This document shows positions 57,092 to 64,000 of a stretch of 64,000 bases of DNA, in pieces; the first letter of the stretch is position 1, and the number at the start of each line of letters is the position of its first letter. The position numbers and the translations under genes are program-made. The stretch is from Kitasatospora indigofera (GTDB lineage Bacteria > Actinomycetota > Actinomycetes > Streptomycetales > Streptomycetaceae). Location of the stretch: NCBI RefSeq assembly GCF_014655955.1, contig NZ_BNBO01000039.1:1-64000 (forward strand), given 5' to 3'. The notes beneath the pieces are model-generated. The model saw only the letters and a list, made by a program, of their open reading frames with translations. It searched no databases and was not told where the DNA came from.

Positions 57092-58657
57092 TCACTCCTC
57101 GCCCGAGCGGAGCGCCAGCCACAGCTCCATCCGGACGTCGGTGTCGTCCAGCGAACGGCCCAGCAGCTCCTCCACCCGGCGCATCCGGTACCGCAGGGTG
57201 TGCCGGTGCACACCGAGGTCCGCCGCCGCCGCGTCCCACTGGCCGTGCCGCGACAGCCAGGCCCGCAGCGACCGCACCAGGTCGCCGCGCGCCGTACGGT
57301 CGTGCTCGCGCAGCGGCCGCAGCAGCCCCTCCGCGAAGGCCGTCACGGCCTCCTCCCCCAACAGCGGCAACAGCGACCCCGCACCGACCTCCTCGTGGTC
57401 GACCGAACGCCGCCCGCCGCGCAGCGCCACCGCCAGCGCCCGCTCGGCCTGTGCGAAGGCCACCCCGGCCTCGTCCAGCGCGGCCGGCGCCGACACCCCC
57501 AGCGACACGCCCTCGTGCTCCTCGACCACCCCCAGGCAGGCCCGGTGCACCGCGCCGTTGTCGAGGGCCAGCACGATCAGCCGCGGGCCCGGGTCGCCGT
57601 CCTCCCGCGCCACCAGCAGCCGCTCCCCCACCCGGCCGCCGGCCTGCTCCGCCCGCTCGGCCAGCTCGCTGAGCGCCTCCGACGCGTCGGCCCCCTGGGC
57701 CGTACCCGCCACCAGGACTCTTATCGTCCCCTCCGGCAGGCCCCCGAACAGCCCGAGCGCGACCTGCCGGGCGGTCGCCACCTCACCCGCCAGCACCATC
57801 CGCAGCAGGGCGGCGCCCATCCGCTCCTCCGCCTGGCGCAGCTCGCGCGAACGCTCCAGGGTCAGCGTCAGCAACGCCACCGCCGCGTTCAGCACATAGC
57901 GCTCGGTCGGCGTGATCCGGTCCTCGGTGCCCACCGCCAGGAAGCCGCGCGCCCGGCGGTCCGCGCCCAGCGACTGGACCACCACGTAGTCCTCGTCCGC
58001 CGTGTCGATCCCCGGGGACCGGCCCTGCAGCGCGGCGCTGGACGGCGCCGGGCGCCGGCGCAGCCGGTCCACCTCGGCCGCCAGCCGGCCGGCCCGGCGG
58101 GCCGCCCAGTCCGGGGCCACCACGGAGAGCGCCCCCGAACCGTCGTACAGCGCGGCCCAGCCGCCCAGCCTGGCCGCCAGCCGGCGCACCACGGCCGTCG
58201 TGCCGTCCTTGCCCAGCGCGGCCCGGGTCAGCTCCTCCTGGGCCTCGAAGCTCGTGGTCACCGCCTCGTACTGCTCGGCGGCGATGGCCGCCGACACCAC
58301 CTTGCTGATCGCGATGAACGGCGTCGGCTCCGGCACCCGCAGCAGCGGCAGCCCGCGCTGGGCGGCCGCCTCCACCAGCGGCTTGGGCACCTCGGAGTGC
58401 GACAGCCCCACCCCCAGGCCGAGCCCGACCACCCCCGCGTCCGCCAGCCGGTGCACGTACGCCTGGAGCTGCGAGGCCGTCCGGCCGAGCTTGATACCGG
58501 TGGTGAGCAGCAGCTCACCACCCTCCAGGAAGGGCGTGGGGTCGTCCAGCTCACTGGTGTGCACCCAGCGGACCGGCCGCTCCAGGTGGTCCGCCCCGGC
58601 GATGACCGTCAGGTGGAGCGAAGTGTTGCGGACGACGGAGGCGAGTGTGGGAGGCAT
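57092..58657 (-). CDS. PucR family transcriptional regulator
   Basis: A 521-residue regulator. The N-terminal PucR domain (about 5-120) includes VIAGADHLERPVRWVHTSEL and GELLLTTGI. A GGDEF-like middle region follows. The C-terminal HTH_30 domain has WDAAAADLGVHRHTLRYRMR near residue 485. PucR regulators of this kind control purine or GABA catabolic genes. It lies between a semialdehyde dehydrogenase and, one gene away, gabT. The ATG at 58657 has AAGGTG upstream; a CATAAT -10-like box (58729 to 58724) may start the mRNA. Confidence 0.92.
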   Translation of the reverse strand: MPPTLASVVRNTSLHLTVIAGADHLERPVRWVHTSELDDPTPFLEGGELLLTTGIKLGRTASQLQAYVHRLADAGVVGLGLGVGLSHSEVPKPLVEAAAQRGLPLLRVPEPTPFIAISKVVSAAIAAEQYEAVTTSFEAQEELTRAALGKDGTTAVVRRLAARLGGWAALYDGSGALSVVAPDWAARRAGRLAAEVDRLRRRPAPSSAALQGRSPGIDTADEDYVVVQSLGADRRARGFLAVGTEDRITPTERYVLNAAVALLTLTLERSRELRQAEERMGAALLRMVLAGEVATARQVALGLFGGLPEGTIRVLVAGTAQGADASEALSELAERAEQAGGRVGERLLVAREDGDPGPRLIVLALDNGAVHRACLGVVEEHEGVSLGVSAPAALDEAGVAFAQAERALAVALRGGRRSVDHEEVGAGSLLPLLGEEAVTAFAEGLLRPLREHDRTARGDLVRSLRAWLSRHGQWDAAAADLGVHRHTLRYRMRRVEELLGRSLDDTDVRMELWLALRSGEE

Positions 58658-58891
58658 GGCACCTTCGGTGGGACGACCAGGCTGCGCCGTTGCGGCCGGG
58701 CGAGGAGGGAGTCGCTACCCCTCATTATGGACGCCCCGGACAACCCGCACTGCCGAATCCACCTTGACGGCGATAGAGAGCGGTGCGGACCGCCCCTTCA
58801 ACCTCCCGGGAGGCCGATGGGCCAGGGTCCGAGCGCCGATCAGTGAGGGTCCGGGGTCGCTCGGTGCGATTCCGGCGCGGCCCGGTGGGGC

Positions 58892-60982
58892 TCAGGCCCG
58901 GAGGTCGACCAGCAGCGGAGGCACCTGGGCGCCGTTCACCGACGTCAAGGAGATCACCGCGTGCCCGGCGGGCAGCGCGTGCGCCAGGTCCGAGGGCGAC
59001 CAGCGCTGCCGCTCCACCTCACGGGTGGTGACGCTCTCGGTCTGCGCCGTCGTCCCCGACAGCGCCTTGCGGCCGAGCCGGCCCGCCCGGCGGAGCATCC
59101 CGCCCGAGGTGTCGGGGGCGTGCGTGATCGCGGTCTCCCGCACCAGGTGGGTGCCCCAGGCCTCGGAGAACAGCCGCCCGTCCCACGGCGCGATGCCGGG
59201 GAACGCCATCCGGCAGCCGACCGCGCCGAACAGCGGGGCCCGCAGGGCCTCCGGCAGGTCGACCAGCGTCCGGAGCAGCAGCACCGCGCCGGCGTTGGTC
59301 CCGCGCATCCGCTGCAGCCCCCGGACGACGTTCGCGTCCAGCGCCGCCGACGCGTCGTCCACCACCAGGCCCGCGAACAGCGAACGGTCCTCCCGGGCCA
59401 CCGCCGCCTGCACGAACTGGCCCGCCACCAGGCGGTACAGCATCCGGGCGGCCTCCGGGTGGCTCAGCTCGGGCAGCTTCACCCGGACCCGCAGCGGGTG
59501 GTCCAGCACCCGCATCGCGAACGGCGGCCGCCCGCCGCCGTCGGTGGCGAAGCACCCCTCGAAGGCCGGCCGGTCCAGCAGCCCGAGCCGGTCCGCGAGC
59601 AGCATGCCCGGGTCGTCCGCCCGGCCGCGCTGCCGGTCCCGGTGCTGCAACTCCCGCTCGTACCGCTCCAGCAGCCCGCCCGCCCGCAGCTCCGCGGTCA
59701 GCGCCTCCACCGCCGCCGGCTCGCCGGCGAGCAGTTCACGCAGCTCACGGACCCCCGGGTACCGCCGGAACGCGGCCTGGAACGGGCCGACCACCTGCTG
59801 CATCGCCGTCCGGGCGCTCTCCGCCCGCAGCACCAGCTCGTCCGGCAGCAGCGCGTCGGCGAGCCGGGCGGCCGCCTCGTCCGGGTCCTGCGCGGCGCCG
59901 TACAGGTCCAACCCGTACACCGAGCCCGGGTCGCCCGGCGCGATCACCACGTCGTACCAGGCGTCCGGGCCGAGATCCGCGTCGGCCGCCCCGATCACCA
60001 CCGCGCACGCCGTCCCCGCCAGCGCCTGGAGGCAGAGCGCCTCGGCCACCGGACGGGCCAGCCCCGAGGTCTTCCCGGTGCCCGCCGGGCCGACCGCCAG
60101 CAGCGAGGTGCCGAGCACCGCCGGGTCCAGGGCGAAGCCCGACCCGCGGTGCGCCGGCGGATTCGTCGGCACGTCCTGGGCCGTCCCCAGCCGCACCTGA
60201 CGGGTCAGCAGGTCGTGCCGCCCCGAACGCGCGGGCAGGTCCCGCAGTTCGGAGGGGTGCGCGCAGGCCGCCCCGCCACGGGCCGCCACCTGCTCGCCGA
60301 AGGTCGGCAGGATCTCCGGGTCCCGCAGCACCACCTCCCAGGCCCGCCGGATCCGCACGTAGTCGACGTCCCCGACCGCTTCCCGGTCCAGCCGCCGCGC
60401 GGCGGCCTCCGCCCCGGCGTGGCGCAGCTCCGCCCACGGGTCGACGGGGCCCGCAGGCTCGGCCCCGCCCTTGGCGGCGGGTGGCTCCTCCTGGGTCACC
60501 GTGCGGGAGAGCAGGGGTGCGGCGTACCGGCGCCAGACCTCGGGCCAGCGGCCCATCCGGCCGAAGAGTTTGATGGCTGCGGCCAGTACCGCGGCGTTCG
60601 CCAGCAGGAGGACCAGGACCGCCTGCGAGGAAGAGGGCTTGGCCAACGGCCCGATGCCGGCCTCGATGCCGATCCGGACCAGCAGGTACACCAGGAGCTG
60701 GACGCCGTACACATAGGCGAACCACCCCACCACCGCGTTCAACCCCGCCCGCAGCAGCAGCGGCCCCGCCGGCACCTTCGCCTGCTCGGCCCGCTCGGGG
60801 TCGACCGGGCGGTGGCCGTAGCGGTAGACGCCGGGGTCGGCCTCGGGGCGGGGTTCGGCGACCCAGCCGGCCAGGTCGAAGGACGGGGCCGGCGGTCGCG
60901 GCAGGCCGCGGGCCGCCTGCTGGGGCATGGGGGGCGACACCGTGCCCCGCCGTCCGTGCCCGTGTGTGCCGTCCAGTCCCAT
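58892..60982 (-). CDS. Orphan membrane-anchored ATPase, VirD4/FtsK-like
   Basis: A 696-residue protein with two membrane helices (about 80-106 and 119-140) and a cytosolic ATPase domain. Walker A is VGPAGTGKT (297-305) and Walker B is FAGLVVDDASAAL. The layout (N-terminal helices, then RecA-like domain) resembles conjugation coupling proteins and FtsK-like pumps. No relaxase, pilus or other secretion gene is nearby. It is a conserved streptomycete gene next to gabT, from memory; its function is unknown. The ATG at 60980-60982 follows a weak GGGGCC site. It is divergent from gabT over 242 bases. Confidence 0.82.
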   Translation of the reverse strand: MGLDGTHGHGRRGTVSPPMPQQAARGLPRPPAPSFDLAGWVAEPRPEADPGVYRYGHRPVDPERAEQAKVPAGPLLLRAGLNAVVGWFAYVYGVQLLVYLLVRIGIEAGIGPLAKPSSSQAVLVLLLANAAVLAAAIKLFGRMGRWPEVWRRYAAPLLSRTVTQEEPPAAKGGAEPAGPVDPWAELRHAGAEAAARRLDREAVGDVDYVRIRRAWEVVLRDPEILPTFGEQVAARGGAACAHPSELRDLPARSGRHDLLTRQVRLGTAQDVPTNPPAHRGSGFALDPAVLGTSLLAVGPAGTGKTSGLARPVAEALCLQALAGTACAVVIGAADADLGPDAWYDVVIAPGDPGSVYGLDLYGAAQDPDEAAARLADALLPDELVLRAESARTAMQQVVGPFQAAFRRYPGVRELRELLAGEPAAVEALTAELRAGGLLERYERELQHRDRQRGRADDPGMLLADRLGLLDRPAFEGCFATDGGGRPPFAMRVLDHPLRVRVKLPELSHPEAARMLYRLVAGQFVQAAVAREDRSLFAGLVVDDASAALDANVVRGLQRMRGTNAGAVLLLRTLVDLPEALRAPLFGAVGCRMAFPGIAPWDGRLFSEAWGTHLVRETAITHAPDTSGGMLRRAGRLGRKALSGTTAQTESVTTREVERQRWSPSDLAHALPAGHAVISLTSVNGAQVPPLLVDLRA

Positions 60983-61114
60983 TTACGGCCCCGCTCCCTC
61001 GCCCGCCCCGCAGGCCCGTTCCGGCCCATGCAGCCATACCCATGCCGTCGTACCGGCGACACGCCCGCGCTCAATGTAGTGGAGCGGGGCCTGCGGGCAG
61101 CGGCCGACAGGACG

Positions 61115-61175
61115 CTGGCCGCTCAGGACAAGTCGGACGGCCCAGTGGTACCGAGTGGCGCATGCCTGGCCGCTC
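61115..61175 (+). promoter_or_regulatory. Direct repeats in the gabT promoter region
   Basis: CTGGCCGCTC occurs at 61115-61124 and again at 61166-61175. The second copy is followed by GTGGCGGCC, giving a small palindrome, and by TAGCCT (61186-61191), a possible -10. They are candidate binding sites for the PucR regulator. Confidence 0.35.
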
Positions 61176-61224
61176 GTGGCGGCCGTAGCCTGCGAAGACC
61201 GAGCCGAGAAGTCTGGAGAACACC

Positions 61225-62580
61225 ATGAGCGCCGCAACGCCGCTCCCGCAGGAGCGCCGCCTGGTCACCGCGATCCCCGGTCCGAAGTCGCAGGAGCTGC
61301 AGGCACGCAAGCTCGGCGCGGTGGCGGCCGGGGTCGGCACCACCCTGCCGGTGTACGTGTCCCGCGCCAACGGCGGCGTGCTGGAGGACGTGGACGGCAA
61401 CTCGCTGATCGACTTCGGGTCCGGCATCGCCGTGACCAGTGTCGGCAACAGCGCCGAGGCGGTCGTGGCCAAGGCCACCGAGCAGCTCGCGGCCTTCACG
61501 CACACCTGTTTCATGGTGACCCCGTACGAGGGGTACGTGGAGGTGGCCGAGCAGCTCAACGAGCTGACCCCGGGTGACCACGAGAAGCGCACCGCGCTGT
61601 TCAACTCGGGCGCCGAGGCGGTGGAGAACGCGGTGAAGATCGCCCGCGTGTACACCAAGCGCACCGCCGTCGTGGTCTTCGACCACGGGTACCACGGCCG
61701 GACCAACCTCACCATGGGCCTGACGGCCAAGAACATGCCCTACAAGCAGGGCTTCGGGCCGTTCGCCCCGGAGATCTACCGCGTTCCGGTCGCCTACCCC
61801 TACCGCTGGCTGACCGGCTCGGAGAACTGCGCCGCCGAGGCCGCCGCGCAGGCGATCGACATGATCAACAAGCAGATCGGCGCGGAGAACGTCGCGGCGA
61901 TCATCATCGAGCCGATCCAGGGCGAGGGCGGCTTCATCGAGCCGGCCAGGGGCTTCCTGCCCGCGATCGTCGAGTACGCGAAGGCGAACGGCATCGTCTT
62001 CGTCGCGGACGAGATCCAGACCGGTTTCTGCCGGACCGGCCAGTGGTTCGCCTGCGACGACGAGGGCATCGTCCCGGACCTCATCACCACCGCCAAGGGC
62101 ATCGCCGGCGGCCTGCCGCTGGCCGCCGTGACCGGCCGCGCCGAGATCATGGACGCCACCCACGGCGGCGGCCTGGGCGGCACCTACGGCGGCAACCCGG
62201 TGGCCTGCGCCGGTGCGCTCGGTGCGATCGAGACCATGAAGTCGCAGGACCTCAACGGCAAGGCGCAGCGGATCGGCGAGATCATGCTGACCCGCCTGCG
62301 CGCCCTGCAGGAGAAGTTCGCCGGCTCGGACACCGTGAACATCGGCGAGGTCCGCGGCCGCGGCGCGATGATCGCGGTCGAGCTGGTCAAGCCGGGCGGC
62401 AAGGAGCCGGCCGCCGAGATCACCGCCGCGATCGCCAAGGCCTGCCACGCCGAGGGCTTGGTCGTGCTGACCGCCGGCACCTACGGCAACGTGCTGCGCT
62501 TCCTGCCGCCGCTGGTGATGCCGGAGCACCTGCTCAACGAGGGCCTGGACATCATCGAGGGCGCCTTCTCGCGCGTCTGA
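61225..62580 (+). CDS. gabT: 4-aminobutyrate--2-oxoglutarate transaminase
   Basis: PLP-dependent class III aminotransferase that converts GABA to succinate semialdehyde. The 451-residue product has the PLP lysine at Lys291 in TTAKGIAGGLPLAA, the FVADEIQTGFCRTG motif, and GYHGRTNLTMGLT near the cofactor phosphate. The ATG at 61225 has GGAG 6 bases upstream. The PucR regulator and semialdehyde dehydrogenase in the neighbourhood complete a GABA degradation set. Other omega-amino acids are possible substrates. Confidence 0.94.
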   Translation: MSAATPLPQERRLVTAIPGPKSQELQARKLGAVAAGVGTTLPVYVSRANGGVLEDVDGNSLIDFGSGIAVTSVGNSAEAVVAKATEQLAAFTHTCFMVTPYEGYVEVAEQLNELTPGDHEKRTALFNSGAEAVENAVKIARVYTKRTAVVVFDHGYHGRTNLTMGLTAKNMPYKQGFGPFAPEIYRVPVAYPYRWLTGSENCAAEAAAQAIDMINKQIGAENVAAIIIEPIQGEGGFIEPARGFLPAIVEYAKANGIVFVADEIQTGFCRTGQWFACDDEGIVPDLITTAKGIAGGLPLAAVTGRAEIMDATHGGGLGGTYGGNPVACAGALGAIETMKSQDLNGKAQRIGEIMLTRLRALQEKFAGSDTVNIGEVRGRGAMIAVELVKPGGKEPAAEITAAIAKACHAEGLVVLTAGTYGNVLRFLPPLVMPEHLLNEGLDIIEGAFSRV

Positions 62581-62783
62581 CCCCGGCCCGGGGCTCCTTC
62601 CGCCCCGGCCCGGCCCCGACCCTGCGGCGCCCCGGCGCAGCGGTCTGCGCCCCGACGGCCCGGTCCCCGCGGACCGGGCCGTCGCGCGTCCACCAGGGGG
62701 TTGTACTCCACCGGGTGAAGATGCTGTGGGGAATCGCGGGAGCCCCCCGCCCCGGCAAATCGGTTGACGTAGTGTCATCACAG

Positions 62784-63830
62784 ATGGACAGCGAGCCCCA
62801 GCCCTTGGCGGATCCGCCGACGAATCCTCCCCGCGCGGAGGTTCCGGAGGCGGCCCGGGAAGGCGACCGGACCGCCCCGGCGCAGGCGGCGACAACCGAA
62901 GACCGATCGACCGACCGCCCGGCCCACACCCCCCGGGGCGTGCGGAGCGGCGATCAACACGGCCGCCCCGGGGCTCTCCCCCCCGCTCCGGGGCGGCTTC
63001 TTCGTGCCCCGGCGCCCCCTCCCCGGGGGCCCCGTGCCCCGGCGCCGCAGCCCCGGGAGACTCGTGCCCGGGAGACTCGTGCCCGGCAGATCCGCGCCTG
63101 GGCGACCGGTCCGCGCGGACACGCCGTGCTGCTGGCCGGGCAGGCCGTCGCACTGGGGCTGATCTCCTGGCAGGTGGCCGTGGACGGCCCGTTGCTGGGC
63201 CTGGACCGCTGGGCGCGGCGGTCCGTCGGGGAGCTGCGGCAGGGACTGTCCAGCCCCCTGCTCGACCACTTCGGCGCCGCACTGTCGGACCTCGGCGGTT
63301 CGGTCCCGGCCGTGACGGTGCTGCTCGGCGGTGGTGCGCTGGCCGCCTGGCGGGTCCGCCGGGCCGGGGCCGGACGCTGGTGGCTCCCGCTGCCGGTGGC
63401 GGGGCTGACCGCGGGTGCGATCCCGCTGCTGGTCGTCCCGGCCAAGGCGTCGTTCGCCCGCCCCGGCCCGCTCGGGCTGCCGCTGACGCCGGAGCAGTGG
63501 GGCTGGTACCCGTCGGGGCACACGGCGACCGCGAGCATCGCGTACGGGGCGGCGGCGCTGCTGCTGGGCGGTACGGTCGGGGTCCGGCACCGCCGCCGGC
63601 TGTACGCCGGAGCCGGGCTGCTGTCGGCCGGGGTGGGGGCGGGGCTGGTCTGGAGCGACTACCACTGGCTGCTGGACGTGGTGGCCAGCTGGTGCCTGGC
63701 CGGGCTGCTGCTGCCGCTGGTGGCCCTGCTGTCGTCGCGTCCGCGGCGCACCGGACGGGCCGGGCCGGGCCGCTCCGGGCCGCCGGCACCCGCTCCCGGA
63801 GCCCCGGAGCCGCCACGGGCCGGGCCCTGA
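62784..63830 (+). CDS. PAP2-family membrane phosphatase
   Basis: A type 2 phosphatidic acid phosphatase-like protein with about five or six membrane helices. It has motif 1 remnant KASFARP, motif 2 YPSGHTATASIAYG, and motif 3 with SDYHWLLDV supplying the nucleophilic His and Asp. The start is uncertain. ATG 62784 gives 348 residues with a 110-residue disordered Pro/Arg-rich head; GTG 62940 and GTG 63125 are alternatives. A terminator-like hairpin at 62962-62997 lies inside the longest version and favours a start after it. It might dephosphorylate a lipid or undecaprenyl diphosphate. Confidence 0.78.
   Translation: MDSEPQPLADPPTNPPRAEVPEAAREGDRTAPAQAATTEDRSTDRPAHTPRGVRSGDQHGRPGALPPAPGRLLRAPAPPPRGPRAPAPQPRETRARETRARQIRAWATGPRGHAVLLAGQAVALGLISWQVAVDGPLLGLDRWARRSVGELRQGLSSPLLDHFGAALSDLGGSVPAVTVLLGGGALAAWRVRRAGAGRWWLPLPVAGLTAGAIPLLVVPAKASFARPGPLGLPLTPEQWGWYPSGHTATASIAYGAAALLLGGTVGVRHRRRLYAGAGLLSAGVGAGLVWSDYHWLLDVVASWCLAGLLLPLVALLSSRPRRTGRAGPGRSGPPAPAPGAPEPPRAGP
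62962..62997 (+). terminator. Hairpin, possible gabT terminator
   Basis: A 10-bp stem (GCCGCCCCGG / CCGGGGCGGC, 16-base loop) followed by TTCTTCG lies 382 bases past the gabT stop, inside the longest PAP2 reading frame. Confidence 0.4.
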
Positions 63831-63870
63831 CCCGCACTCCTCCGTCCGGCCGCGGGAGCCGGCGGTGGCG

Positions 63871-64000
63871 TCAGCCCTGCGCGTTCTCCGGGCCGGGCTC
63901 GTCGTTGCGGTGGACGAGGCCGGGCTCGCCGTTGTCGCGCTGCCACGCGACGACGAGTTCGTCGCGGGTGCCGAAGCGCACCAGGTGGCGGCCGACCACG
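63871..64000 (-). CDS. C-terminal end of an unidentified protein, cut by the window
   Basis: From the window edge an open frame with strong third-position GC runs to a TGA at 63871-63873. It encodes about 43 residues, including RHLVRFGTRDELVVAWQRDN and ending in GPENAQG. No start lies in the window. It is convergent with the PAP2 gene, 40 bases apart. I do not recognise the family. Confidence 0.65.
   Translation of the reverse strand, partial: VVGRHLVRFGTRDELVVAWQRDNGEPGLVHRNDEPGPENAQG

Noticed and set aside
58892..60982. Integrated conjugative element around the VirD4-like ATPase
   Set aside because: No integrase, relaxase, replication or transfer genes and no change in base composition; the neighbours are ordinary metabolic genes.

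Overview
The window reads as core chromosome of a streptomycete (Streptomyces or Kitasatospora type). It is very GC-rich with strong third-position GC bias, has many GTG and some TTG starts behind GGAG-type ribosome binding sites, TAGGGT/TACxxT-like -10 boxes, probable leaderless mRNAs, and long GC hairpins without U-tracts as terminators. The gene order (rnj-dapA-thyX-dapB-M16 protease-pnp-rpsO, ESX-type secretion locus, ribF-truB-rbfA-infB-nusA-rimP, ispG-rip-dxr, gabT) is the one I know from Streptomyces. No prophage, insertion sequence, CRISPR array or tRNA was seen. GC content was judged by eye, not computed.

Region 1 (1-9969), all on the minus strand. The left edge looks like the promoter and leader of an rRNA operon whose 16S gene would lie just outside the window. 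Next come RNase J, dapA and dapB (lysine/peptidoglycan precursors), flavin-dependent thymidylate synthase, a small membrane TPR protein, an M16 zinc protease, polynucleotide phosphorylase and ribosomal protein S15.

Region 2 (9970-28922) is a type VII (ESX) secretion locus: eccD; eccC divergent from it; an APC permease; a two-module membrane protein with a SigE-family sigma factor; mycosin protease; two WXG100 proteins; eccB; and, divergently, eccE, an unknown gene overlapping eccE, and a large Pro/Gln-rich ParA-type ATPase resembling mycobacterial EspI.

Region 3 (28945-43165), minus strand, is the translation/RNA block: ribF, a 1374-residue protein with a degenerate trypsin-like domain plus a STAND-like P-loop region and helical repeats, truB, a DHH phosphoesterase, rbfA, DUF503, infB, ylxR, nusA and rimP.

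Region 4 (43451-51215): a ferritin-like lipoprotein, an APH(6)-type kinase, two GNAT acetyltransferases, and the MEP-pathway genes ispG and dxr flanking a site-2 protease.

Region 5 (51226-64000) is more accessory: an aldehyde dehydrogenase, a YgiN-type monooxygenase and a quinone-reductase-type oxidoreductase facing a MarR regulator across two matching operator-like sites; an NAD(P)H-binding protein; then a GABA-type catabolic set (semialdehyde dehydrogenase, PucR regulator, gabT) interrupted by an orphan VirD4/FtsK-like ATPase; then a PAP2 phosphatase and a gene cut by the window end.

The best candidates for something undescribed are the degenerate-protease/STAND protein (30000-34124), the duplicated-module sigma-linked membrane protein (17920-19260), the eccE-overlapping gene plus EspI-like ATPase (25519-28854), the chained four-codon upstream ORFs before infB (40885-40928), and the paired operators at 54140-54202.
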